DNA of 64,000 nt. Source: Flavipsychrobacter sp. Its GTDB lineage: Bacteria; Bacteroidota; Bacteroidia; Chitinophagales; Chitinophagaceae. The position numbers were made by a program, and so were the translations under genes. Shown here piece after piece: positions 16,878 through 26,000 of the stretch; the first letter of the stretch is position 1, and each line of letters starts with the position of its first letter. The stretch is from the NCBI GenBank assembly GCA_016787265.1, contig JAEUVF010000005.1:62001-126000 (forward strand), read 5' to 3'. The notes under the pieces are model-generated. The model was not told where the DNA came from. It did no database searches and saw only the letters and a list, made by a program, of their open reading frames with translations.

Positions 16878-17403
16878 CTTATCTCACTGCCCAGAAAATT
16901 TGCCATCATGGGCAAGGTGTTTTTTCATCGAAGTCCATGTAGAAGGATTTTCCATCTTCATTGGGATAAAGAATGTCAACTTTTATCATCCCTTTTTCAG
17001 GATGCGCTTGCTGCGGGGCTTTTTTCTATTTTACAACCAGGCAAGGTAGTAACTATTAACAACAGGAGTAGGTTGGTCACCAGTTTTTTTATAATTGTTG
17101 GATTGAGTGGTTTACCCGGCTGGAATCTGATTACTGTATTAGAGTTATAATAAGCTTCGAATAGTTTTCAGTAGCTGTTCAAAACCCGACAGCTCTTTTC
17201 CCTTTGTAATAAAAGAAAAGCACTCATCTGCTAAGCGTTAGTACTTCAGCATGCACCAGTTGTTGAAAAAATTGAGTTGAACTTTCTTGTTTACCTTTTG
17301 CCCAATTCGGTTATATAACCTAAACAAGTCTATGAAAAGATTGAAAATTTGATTCCACCTGAGGTGCTAAAAGCTGTATCTTCCTGAAAAGTTTGTATTC
17401 GAA
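16878..17403. other. Intergenic stretch, no gene recognised
   Basis: About 526 bases between the CxxC regulator and the sigma factor gene. It holds two overlapping open frames (for example 16908-17150) with no family resemblance, no clear start context and mixed composition; I treat them as chance frames. A weak 6-bp hairpin (AGCTGT/ACAGCT, 17173-17194) followed by CTTTTC could end the upstream unit. The promoter of the sigma-CHAT operon must lie here but no good -7 box was found. Confidence 0.5.
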
Positions 17404-17958
17404 TTGGAACTCCTAAACGACTGGTTTACAGATAGTCCTGATAAGGTATTGAATAAACTCTATGCAGACAATCTTCCCTGGATGGAACAATATGTGCTGC
17501 AGAATTCCGGATCAGGAACCGATGCGCAGGATCTTTTTCAGGAAGCCATTACCGCCGCATGGGTCAACCTGCATACCGGCCGCTTCTCAGGATCACGCGA
17601 ACAGTTCAATGCCTACCTCAGGCAGATTGCCAAACACAAATGGCTGAATGAACTTCGCACCCGATCCAGAAAAAAAACGACGGTTACAGACCAGCTCCCA
17701 GAACAGGAAGCCCCCCTTTTACACCTCGCTGAAAACGAAAACACTGAGCAAGCTACACTGCTTCGGCAAAGCTTTCAGGAACTCGGTGATAAGTGCCGTA
17801 CCATTCTCGGCCTTTATTATTATCGCAAAAAATCACTGAATGAAATTGCGCTTGAACTGAACAACACTGAAAACAGTATTAAAACGATTAAATACCGTTG
17901 CATGATGCAACTGCGCCAACTATTCCTGGAAAAATCCCGCCAACATGGAGGACTATAA
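17404..17958 (+). CDS. ECF RNA polymerase sigma factor
   Basis: A 184-residue sigma-70 family protein with only regions 2 and 4. Region 2 runs from about residue 25 to 90, with DAQDLFQEAITAAWVN (helix 2.2) and NAYLRQIAKHKWLNELRTRSRKK (2.3-2.4). Region 4 is near residues 125-178 with LGLYYYRKKSLNEIALELN and the recognition helix ENSIKTIKYRCMMQLR. The start is TTG at 17404; the frame is closed by TAA at 17368 and the next ATG lies inside region 2. It overlaps the following gene by 14 bases, so the two are almost certainly made together. Its targets may include the operon's own PorV and T9SS genes (inference). Confidence 0.86.
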   Translation: MELLNDWFTDSPDKVLNKLYADNLPWMEQYVLQNSGSGTDAQDLFQEAITAAWVNLHTGRFSGSREQFNAYLRQIAKHKWLNELRTRSRKKTTVTDQLPEQEAPLLHLAENENTEQATLLRQSFQELGDKCRTILGLYYYRKKSLNEIALELNNTENSIKTIKYRCMMQLRQLFLEKSRQHGGL

Positions 17959-18670
17959 AGACCATATTGATCAAGAACTTTTTGAACAGATCGAAGCCTA
18001 TTTGTTGGATTCAATGACAACAGAGGAAAGATCCCGTTTCGAAACACAACTGGCAGCTGACCCTTCCCTTCAAAAGGAATTGGAATTGCAACGCCAGCTG
18101 CTCGCCATTGTTTCTGTAGAATCTTTTAATGCTGCACCGAAGTCTGCCCCAATTCATACCGCAAAGATTAGATCCATTTCTAAATGGTATTGGGCTGCTG
18201 CAGCTGTTCTGATTTTTATCAGCGGATTCTGGTTCTTCCAAAACCAAACGGCAACACCTCAAAAACTGGCCAATCAGTATTTTAGTCCCGACCCCGGACT
18301 ACCAGTTACCATGAGCAGTTCTTCCCAATACCAGTTTTATGATGGTATGGTTAGTTATAAAGAAGCCGATTATGAGAAAGCCATTGCCATCTGGAAATCT
18401 ATTGCCACTACCAACCGCCAATCCGATACCCTTCAATATTTTATAGGGGTGGCTTACCTTAACAGGGATCAATACAATGATGCCCTGCAACAACTACTTC
18501 CGCTCGCAGAAGGCAACAGCAAATGGAAAGAAAAAGCCAGCTGGTACCTTTCGCTTACCTATCTTAAACTCAACCAGCCGCAGAAAGCACAAAAATGGCT
18601 GCAAACAATTCCCTCTTATCCTGAAGCACCAGATTTATTGGAAGCTATTAACCACCTAACTGGAGATTAA
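17945..18670 (+). CDS. Membrane anti-sigma-like protein with periplasmic TPR domain
   Basis: A 241-residue protein with three parts. Residues 1-65 are a cytoplasmic helical segment with the layout of Bacteroidota anti-sigma N-termini (YLLDSMTTEERSRFE, then LAADPSLQKELELQ). Residues about 77-97 are one transmembrane helix (YWAAAAVLIFISGFWFF). Residues 115-241 hold three to four TPR-like repeats (YEKAIAIWKSI, LQYFIGVAYLN, ASWYLSLTYLKLNQPQKA). No zinc HxxxCxxC motif is seen. Overlap with the sigma gene and the topology support a role in holding the sigma factor at the membrane. The TPR part faces the same compartment as the CHAT protease encoded next. Confidence 0.68.
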   Translation: MEDYKDHIDQELFEQIEAYLLDSMTTEERSRFETQLAADPSLQKELELQRQLLAIVSVESFNAAPKSAPIHTAKIRSISKWYWAAAAVLIFISGFWFFQNQTATPQKLANQYFSPDPGLPVTMSSSSQYQFYDGMVSYKEADYEKAIAIWKSIATTNRQSDTLQYFIGVAYLNRDQYNDALQQLLPLAEGNSKWKEKASWYLSLTYLKLNQPQKAQKWLQTIPSYPEAPDLLEAINHLTGD

Positions 18671-18675
18671 AGCTT

Positions 18676-21600
18676 ATGAAAAAGGGCCTGCTATTGTTAC
18701 TACTTTGCTGTACCAAACAGCTTTGCGCTCAAACCGATTTTGATAAATCTGTTACTGCCTACAAAGCGCTTAAGTACGACAGCGCGATGATTTATATCGA
18801 TAAAGCTGTTGCCCATTATCAAAAGCTTAAACAGACTGATAGTCTGGTTTTTGCCCAGGTACAAAAAGCAGATATGATCTGGAGCCTGAAGGGGATTCCA
18901 CCCGGACTGGCAGCTATTGAAACAGCTATCCAGCTTTCAGCCAGTCTCCCATTTTATAGTCCGGCTCGTGTTGCCGCGCTCGATAAAAAAGGCCAGATCC
19001 TTGTTCACAATGAAGAGGCTGAAAAAGGAAAAAAGATTTTCTCAGAGGCGCTTGAACATGTCGATAAAACTGCCAAACCCAATTCCATTTATGCAAGCTT
19101 ATATAAGAATCTTGCCTGGTTACTAATGACCCTCCAGGATTTTGAACCAGCCCTTCAATACGCACTCAGTGCCCGGCAGATAAATGAAAAACTCTTTGGA
19201 AAAGATGCACGCGAATTGATTGGGATTTACCAGGTCCTGCTTTTTATTACAAGTGATGCCGGTAAATACACGGAAGCAGAAACCTACGGTCTGGAACTGT
19301 TGAGGCTGGCTAATCTTAATCTGAGTGCCTATCATCCCAATAAGGGATTGGTGCATAACGATCTCGGTATTCTCTACGAAACCATGCATCGCTATGATGA
19401 AGCGCTTTACCACAAACAGGAAATGGTGCGAATCATCCAGCTGGATTATGCGAAACATAAAAACCCGCAACTGATGGCCATCGCCTATAATAATATGGGC
19501 AGTTTTTACCAGGGTATTGGTGAAGCGCAATTATCACTCGACTATTACGATAAGGCAAAAAAATTACACGAAATCAACTTCGGTACGGAAGGTGCCGGAA
19601 TTGTTCGTCCGCTTACGCATCTCGCTAATATGAAAGCTGCAGTGGGTGCTTTTCAGGAGGCAGACAGCCTTTATTCAAGAGCCTACCGCATTCAGCAAGA
19701 GGTGGCACCGAACGACTGGCGAAACCTGGCCTATGTGGAAACGCAATACGGTGATCTTTTTTATGAAACGAAAGACTACAAAAAGGCTGAAACCCTGTAT
19801 CTGAAATCCCTGGAGAATAGTAAAAAAGCGGGAATTAATAACACCGCCACTGTTCCACAAACACGCACCACCCTTGCAGAAGCCTATGCTCAACAGGGAC
19901 GAATAAACGAAGCTTTACCCATTCTTCAGGAAGTTTTGCAACTGTACCGGAGCAATTATCCGGCAGGTGATATTGTGATAGCCGGCCAATTTAATAAAAT
20001 CAGCAAAGCCTATCTCCTTCATAAGCAATGGGAGAAGGCCCTGGAATATTCCGACAGTACTTTTTTGGAACTGCTCCAATTACCGGCCCTGCCAAAAGAA
20101 AACTGGGTTGCAAAACTGCCCTATAACCAGTTTATCATACAATACATCCGGAATCGAACAGCCATTCTGGAAGGAATCTATCAGCAGCGAAAGGATTCTT
20201 CCATTCTGCACCAATTGATACAGCTGGCAGGAGAGTATGGTAGTTTTCTGTCCAACAGTTTACCGGCCCTCCGCACACAGGCTTCGGTCATGCAGCTTTC
20301 CTCCAATCACAAAGCCATCTATAATTCAGGAATAGAAGCCTGCTGGAATTTATATAAACAATCCGGTGATTTCCAACACCTTCATAAAGCTTTTGAGTTT
20401 GCCGAAAGAAGCAAGGGCTTATTACTTCGGCTATCTGCTAATAATATGCTCACAGATCTGTCAAGGAAGGAATCCGGTAATGAAGTAAATGCCGATTTGC
20501 AATGGCGCAAGCGGATCGGTTCCCTGAATGCGCAGTATCTAAACTCAGACCGGAAAAGTGATTCTCTTTTGTTCCTTCTTACCACTGCTATGGAAGGCTA
20601 CCGGAACTTTCAGGACAGCCTGCTTACTACCGGAGTTGCGAATCTCCAGTTTAAATACAACCTGCAGCCAGCAACAGTTCCAGAGCTACAAAGGTTCTTA
20701 AAGCAGCAGGACCAGACCCTGTTACAATATGTTCTTACAGATAAATACATTTTCATATTTGCGCTGAATGCGGGTAGGTTTCATGTACACAGGTTGCCCA
20801 ACAGCATTCATAAAGATGTTCAGGTGCTCAGGGATCTTTACACCATCAGTCCGGGTTCTTTTTCAAAACCAGCTTATCGGTTATATCGTCAATTAATTCA
20901 GCCTGTTGAAAAAAATCTAACCGAAAAAAACCTGCTGGTTGTTCCGGATGGCGAACTGTTTTACCTCAACATGGAATTGCTCATCTCAGATGACAAAGCA
21001 GCTGATTTTGCCAGCATGCCCTATCTGCTGAATAGGTACAATATCTCGTATCAGTTATCCGCAACCAATGCTAAGCTGGTGAATAGCTTATCAGGAACAA
21101 GGCAAAAAAAGGCGATGTTGCTGACTCCGGTATTTACGGATGAAATGAAAAAGGCCTACCGTGAGGCTATTGTTGACAGTAGTTCCATCGATCCGTATTA
21201 CCTCAACCTGTTGCGACAGCCGTTTACTCTGCAGGCAGCAAAAAATATCGGCAAGCTGCTGAACCATGATTTATATGCGGGTCAGGAAGCCCAGGAATCC
21301 GTGGTTAAAAATAACGCAGCCGGGTATTCGATTTTGCATCTTGGCACCCATGCCGAGGTCAATCAAATGGCCCCGCTCCAGTCCCGGTTTTTTATGGCAA
21401 AGCCGGTACCTGTGGATTCTTCGGGTAAGGATGATGGTTATTTGCATGCCTATGAGATATACGGTCTTCCGCTACAGGCAGACCTGGCTGTATTAACCGC
21501 CTGTGAAACCGGACAGGGAAACCTTGTAGGTGGCGAAGGTGTGATCTCCCTGGCGCATAGTTTTATGTATGCTGGTTGTCCGTCAGTAGTAATGAGTCTC

Positions 21601-21873
21601 TGGAAGATTGATGAGAAATCCAGCGCGGAAATAATCACCGGCTTTTACAAAGAACTGGCAGGGGGTAGCAGCAAATCCGCTGCACTGCGCAACGCCAAAC
21701 TGCAGCATATAAAAGAAACCAGTTCACAAAGTCATCCCTATTTCTGGGCGGGCATGACCCTGGTGGGTGATACCGAACCTATTTATCCATCCCGCTTCTG
21801 GTGGTGGATCCTCGCAGGAGCATTGCTGACCGCTGCATGCGGATGGCTGCTTAGAAAAAAATTCTCAAAATAA
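18676..21873 (+). CDS. Periplasmic TPR-CHAT caspase-like protease, membrane-anchored
   Basis: A 1065-residue protein. A signal peptide (LLLLLLCCTKQLCAQT) leads into a long array of tetratricopeptide repeats (about residues 30-560; for example YDEALYHKQEMV, QLSLDYYDKAKKL, KKAETLYLKSLENS). A CHAT domain follows (about 690-1035) with the caspase-type dyad His892 in LHLGTHAE and Cys943 in LTACETGQG. A single C-terminal membrane helix (WWWILAGALLTAACGWLL, about 1039-1057) and a basic end close the protein. Both the dyad and the anchor are intact, so an active periplasmic protease is expected. It lies five bases after the anti-sigma-like gene, whose periplasmic TPR part is a likely partner or substrate (inference). 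Confidence 0.88.
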   Translation: MKKGLLLLLLCCTKQLCAQTDFDKSVTAYKALKYDSAMIYIDKAVAHYQKLKQTDSLVFAQVQKADMIWSLKGIPPGLAAIETAIQLSASLPFYSPARVAALDKKGQILVHNEEAEKGKKIFSEALEHVDKTAKPNSIYASLYKNLAWLLMTLQDFEPALQYALSARQINEKLFGKDARELIGIYQVLLFITSDAGKYTEAETYGLELLRLANLNLSAYHPNKGLVHNDLGILYETMHRYDEALYHKQEMVRIIQLDYAKHKNPQLMAIAYNNMGSFYQGIGEAQLSLDYYDKAKKLHEINFGTEGAGIVRPLTHLANMKAAVGAFQEADSLYSRAYRIQQEVAPNDWRNLAYVETQYGDLFYETKDYKKAETLYLKSLENSKKAGINNTATVPQTRTTLAEAYAQQGRINEALPILQEVLQLYRSNYPAGDIVIAGQFNKISKAYLLHKQWEKALEYSDSTFLELLQLPALPKENWVAKLPYNQFIIQYIRNRTAILEGIYQQRKDSSILHQLIQLAGEYGSFLSNSLPALRTQASVMQLSSNHKAIYNSGIEACWNLYKQSGDFQHLHKAFEFAERSKGLLLRLSANNMLTDLSRKESGNEVNADLQWRKRIGSLNAQYLNSDRKSDSLLFLLTTAMEGYRNFQDSLLTTGVANLQFKYNLQPATVPELQRFLKQQDQTLLQYVLTDKYIFIFALNAGRFHVHRLPNSIHKDVQVLRDLYTISPGSFSKPAYRLYRQLIQPVEKNLTEKNLLVVPDGELFYLNMELLISDDKAADFASMPYLLNRYNISYQLSATNAKLVNSLSGTRQKKAMLLTPVFTDEMKKAYREAIVDSSSIDPYYLNLLRQPFTLQAAKNIGKLLNHDLYAGQEAQESVVKNNAAGYSILHLGTHAEVNQMAPLQSRFFMAKPVPVDSSGKDDGYLHAYEIYGLPLQADLAVLTACETGQGNLVGGEGVISLAHSFMYAGCPSVVMSLWKIDEKSSAEIITGFYKELAGGSSKSAALRNAKLQHIKETSSQSHPYFWAGMTLVGDTEPIYPSRFWWWILAGALLTAACGWLLRKKFSK

Positions 21874-21937
21874 TTGGCTACTGCTGTTTACCCCTGCTGA
21901 CTGCCGGTGATATAGGTATACACTTATATCCCAGCAA

Positions 21938-23041
21938 ATGTTACCAAAACTGCTTTTACTCACCTGCACATTGGCCGGCTGTTTTACCTGGCAATTATCC
22001 AGGGCACAGAAATCACTGAATCTTTCAACCAGCTCCGTTCCCTTTTTGCGCATCGCTCCTGATGCAAGAGCCGGAGCCATGGGAGATGCCGGTGTAGCCA
22101 CCCTTCCAGATGCAAATGCTGCTTTCTGGAATATCGGTAAACTGGCATTTAATGAAGCCAAAACCGGCGCCTCCATCTCCTATATCCCCTGGATGAAACA
22201 GTTAACCAGTGATGTATTCCTGGCAGCGGCCAGCGGGTATTACAAACCGGATGAAGATCAGGCTATCAGTGTTGGAATTCGATATTTCAACCTGGGTACT
22301 ATTCAATTCACCACTGATGGAGTAAATAATATGGGAGGCTCCAACCCGCGTGAATGGGGGCTTGATATTGGTTACTCCCGTCGGCTTTCAGATAAACTGG
22401 GATTGGGGCTTGGTCTCCGGTATATCCATTCCGCCCTGCTGGGAAATGCTGGTATGGCCGGCTCCGACTTTCAAACCGGCAGAGCATTTGCCGCAGACCT
22501 GGGACTCTATTTCGATAACCGAACTGAGGGCGATGGTCTCACAGCAGGTGCAGCGCTAACCAATATGGGTACCCGAATTTCGTATACTAAAGACGCCACA
22601 GAGAAAGATTTTATTCCCGCCAACCTGGCCATAGGCGCCACCTGGAATAAAGTGATGGATGAACAGCACAGCATCAGTTTCGCACTTGATGTCAACAAAT
22701 TGCTGGTGCCCATGGTAAATATGGAAGAAGAAGGCGCACTGGATGCACATCGTCGTAGATCGGTTATTGAAAGCTGGGGCAATTCATTTGGTGATATGCC
22801 CGGACAAGCCAGTCTCTCCGCCGGAATCGAATATTGGTACAATCAACTACTTGCCATACGTGCAGGATATTATGCCGAAGCCCGAAATAAAGGTGATCGT
22901 CGCTTTTTAACTACAGGTATAGGTATCCGTTATAACCAGTTCGGCCTGAATTTCTCCTACCTCATTCCAACCGGTTCGGGAATTTACCAGAACCCACTCT
23001 CCAATACCCTCCGCTTTTCTTTATTGTTTACCTCCTTATAG
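21938..23041 (+). CDS. PorV-family outer membrane protein (T9SS)
   Basis: A 367-residue outer-membrane barrel protein with signal peptide (cleavage near LSRAQ). The segment VPFLRIAPDARAGAMGDAGVA is the hallmark of PorV/PorQ-type proteins; later IPWMKQL, SDKLGLGLGLRYIHS, and NLAIGATW and the FNFSYLIPT-like end agree. PorV shuttles type IX secretion cargo from the SprA translocon to the attachment complex. This copy is in an operon with one large cargo gene 23 bases downstream and lacks the other T9SS core genes, so it may be a dedicated paralogue rather than the housekeeping PorV. Confidence 0.82.
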   Translation: MLPKLLLLTCTLAGCFTWQLSRAQKSLNLSTSSVPFLRIAPDARAGAMGDAGVATLPDANAAFWNIGKLAFNEAKTGASISYIPWMKQLTSDVFLAAASGYYKPDEDQAISVGIRYFNLGTIQFTTDGVNNMGGSNPREWGLDIGYSRRLSDKLGLGLGLRYIHSALLGNAGMAGSDFQTGRAFAADLGLYFDNRTEGDGLTAGAALTNMGTRISYTKDATEKDFIPANLAIGATWNKVMDEQHSISFALDVNKLLVPMVNMEEEGALDAHRRRSVIESWGNSFGDMPGQASLSAGIEYWYNQLLAIRAGYYAEARNKGDRRFLTTGIGIRYNQFGLNFSYLIPTGSGIYQNPLSNTLRFSLLFTSL

Positions 23042-23064
23042 CCCCAACCCCTAAACCTTTTTGT

Positions 23065-26000
23065 ATGCGATTAGTTTTACCCCTTCTGATTCTTTTATTT
23101 AGTACAAAGTTCCTGTTTGCACAAGCTGATTTTAATTCAGCACATCCACTTAAAGCCGATGAGCAATTAAGTGGAACCGTATCAGCAACCAATCGGAATG
23201 TTTATTACAAAACATTGATGCCGGCTGATGGTACCATTACCATTTTTGTCAATGGCACTCATGCGGGTGGTTCTGCTGGCAATTTTGACCTGTATGTGTA
23301 TGATAAAAGCAAACGACAAATTGGTGTAAAGCGTGCCCTTGGTAATAGAAGCTTCACAGCAGGACAAACATTCAGGGATACCCTGCGCGTTTATTCCAGG
23401 GCGGCAGACAGTATTTATATTCTGGCGTACCAGAATTCAAGCCAGACATTTAACTACCAGCTCAGTTATACCATGGAGGATAAATATCCGGGTGATCCGG
23501 AACCCAATGGAGAATTAAAGCAGGCAACCCCAATTGCTGCCAAACAGGTGCGGAATGGTTTAATAGGATATGTGGCGGATGGGATAATTGATCGGAACGA
23601 TTATTATAAAACCCTGCTTCCCGCCAGTGGAACGGTAAGGGTGTATGTGGAAGGGAAACATACCGGTGGACCAGCCGGCAGTTTTGATTTGTATGCCTAT
23701 GATAAAAGCGGAAGAAATATTCAATACAAAAGAACGCTTGGTAATAAAAATCACGAACTGGGTGAAACCTTTAAAGATACCATGCTGATTTATTCCAGAT
23801 CTGTAGATAGTATTTATATCCTGGCATACCAGAACAGCAGCCAGTCTTTCTCCTATTCTATTTCCTATGAAGTGGTGGATCAGCAAATTGAAGATACCGA
23901 GCCCAATAATGTATTCGATCAGGCATTACCGTTAGCACATGAAGAAACAAAATATGGACGAATAGGGAATGTAAACAATGGCGTGGTTGATCGGAATGAC
24001 TATTACAAAACACTGTTACCCTATAGCGGTACAGTTGCGGTGTATATTCAGGGTGTTCACACTGGAGGATCGGCAGGTAGTTTTGACCTGTATGTGTATG
24101 ATAAAAGTAAACGAGAAGTTGGGGCGAAACGCACCCTGGGTACTAAAAACCATGCACTGGGTGAAAGCTTTTCCGATACGCTGCTGATTTCTTCGCGTGA
24201 TGCGGATAGTTTATACTTTTTGATTTATCAGAACAGTTCACAGTCCTTCGACTATACGATTAAATATGCGATGATCTACCAGAGTGCGGAAGATGCAGAA
24301 CCCAATAATGAACGTGCACAATCATTGCCCGCTGCTTATAATCAAACCGTGTATGGCCGGATTGGAAATGTGGCAAATGGGGTAACCGATCGCAATGATT
24401 ATTACAGGGCAATTCTTCCGGCAGATGGCACGCTTACTTTGTATGTAGAAGGCACACATACAGGTGGAACGGCGGGAAGTTTTGATTTATATGTAGTGGA
24501 TAAAGCAGGTCGGCAAATTGGTGTTAAACGTACACTTGGCAATAAAAACCATGTGCTGAATGACACATTTAAAGATACGCTGCGGATTTATTCACAAGCT
24601 GCAGATACAGTTTATTTTTATGTGTATCAAAACAGTAGTCAGTCCTTTGATTATGGTATCCGGTATGCGGTAGAAGATCAAAGCACCAATGATACGGAAC
24701 CTAATAACACCCCGGCTTCGGCTATCTCCCTGCCAATCAGGGAAATCAGAGAGGGACATATCGGCTATGTTGCCAACGCAGTTACCGACCGGAACGATTA
24801 TTACAAAGTGGTATTACCGGCAGATGGTACTGTTTCGATTACTATTAGTGGGCAACATACCGGCGGTTCGGCAGGTAATTTTGATCTTTATGTATATGAT
24901 CGCAGTAATCGGGAAATAGGCGCAAAACGCACACTTGGCAGGCAGTCGTTAAATTTGTATAATCAGTTTAAGGATACACTCAATGTTTATTCCCGTGCGG
25001 CAGATACCCTATATTTTCTCGTGTATCAGAATAGCTCACAGTCTTTTTCCTATCAGATAAGTTTTGATCTGCTGGACCAAAGCGAAAATGATACCGAGCC
25101 CAATAATGAAATGGCCCAGGCAAAACCGATTGATCATAACCAGACTGTATCCGGACATATCGGATATGTGGCTAATGGAGTAACCGATCGCAATGATTAT
25201 TTCAAAACCTTATTGCCGGTGGATGGCACAGTTACTGTTTATATAGAAGGAAAACATACCGGCGGTCCGGCAGGCGCCATCGATTTTTATGCCTATGATC
25301 GGAGTGGTCGTCAGATTTCGGCAAAGCGTTCGCTTGGTAATAAAAACATCAATTATGGTGAGCCCTTCAGAGATACCATTGAATTACCTTCCAGAGCGAA
25401 AGACAGTATCTACTTCCTGATCTATCAAAACTCCTCTCTGTCTTTTCAATATAAACTACGGTACCTGATGCCAGATGCATTGCAGGGAGATCCCGAACCC
25501 AATAATACTTTCGCTGAAGCGGCAGTATTTACTACAAAGGATACAATTGCCGGTTTGCTTGGTTATGTTTCCAACGCACTAACCGATCGGAATGATTATT
25601 TCAAAATGGCGGTTCCGGAAAAATCAACGGTTACTGTATACATTGAGGGAGAACATACCGGTGGCAGCAATGGAAGTTTTGGATTCTACGCCTATGATAA
25701 GGGTCACCGGCAGTTGGCTGCAAAAAATGTGGTTGGTGAATCCATTGCTGCAGGCGCCACCCTGCGCGATACCATCGTGGTAAATTGTAACAGTACCGAT
25801 AGCCTGTACGTACTCATGTACCAGAACAGCAATCGTTCCTTTACGTATAAAATACATTTTGAAATTAAGGATAATAAACCGGAAGCAGCCTTTTCGTATA
25901 CCCGTACGGGTAATGAATTCGGCTTCATCAATAAGAGCCAGAATACCAATTCCGTTTTATGGCGATTTGGTAACAATCTGACCAGCACGGTGAATTATCC

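Noticed and set aside
16908..17150. Open frame of 80 codons in the gap before the sigma factor gene
   Set aside because: No family resemblance, another open frame overlaps it in a different phase, no start context and no conserved pattern; best seen as chance.
17173..17194. Small hairpin AGCTGT/ACAGCT with CTTTTC behind
   Set aside because: Only six base pairs with a ten-base loop and a broken T run; too weak to call a terminator.
17404..21873. Type III-E CRISPR (Craspase-like) locus because of CHAT plus sigma factor
   Set aside because: No gRAMP/Cas7-11 gene, no cas genes and no CRISPR array in the window; the CHAT protein has a signal peptide and membrane anchor, unlike the cytoplasmic Craspase protease.
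23125..25870. Regular repeats that might suggest a CRISPR-like or mobile array
   Set aside because: The period is 399 bases inside one open frame and conserves protein motifs; it is a protein repeat.
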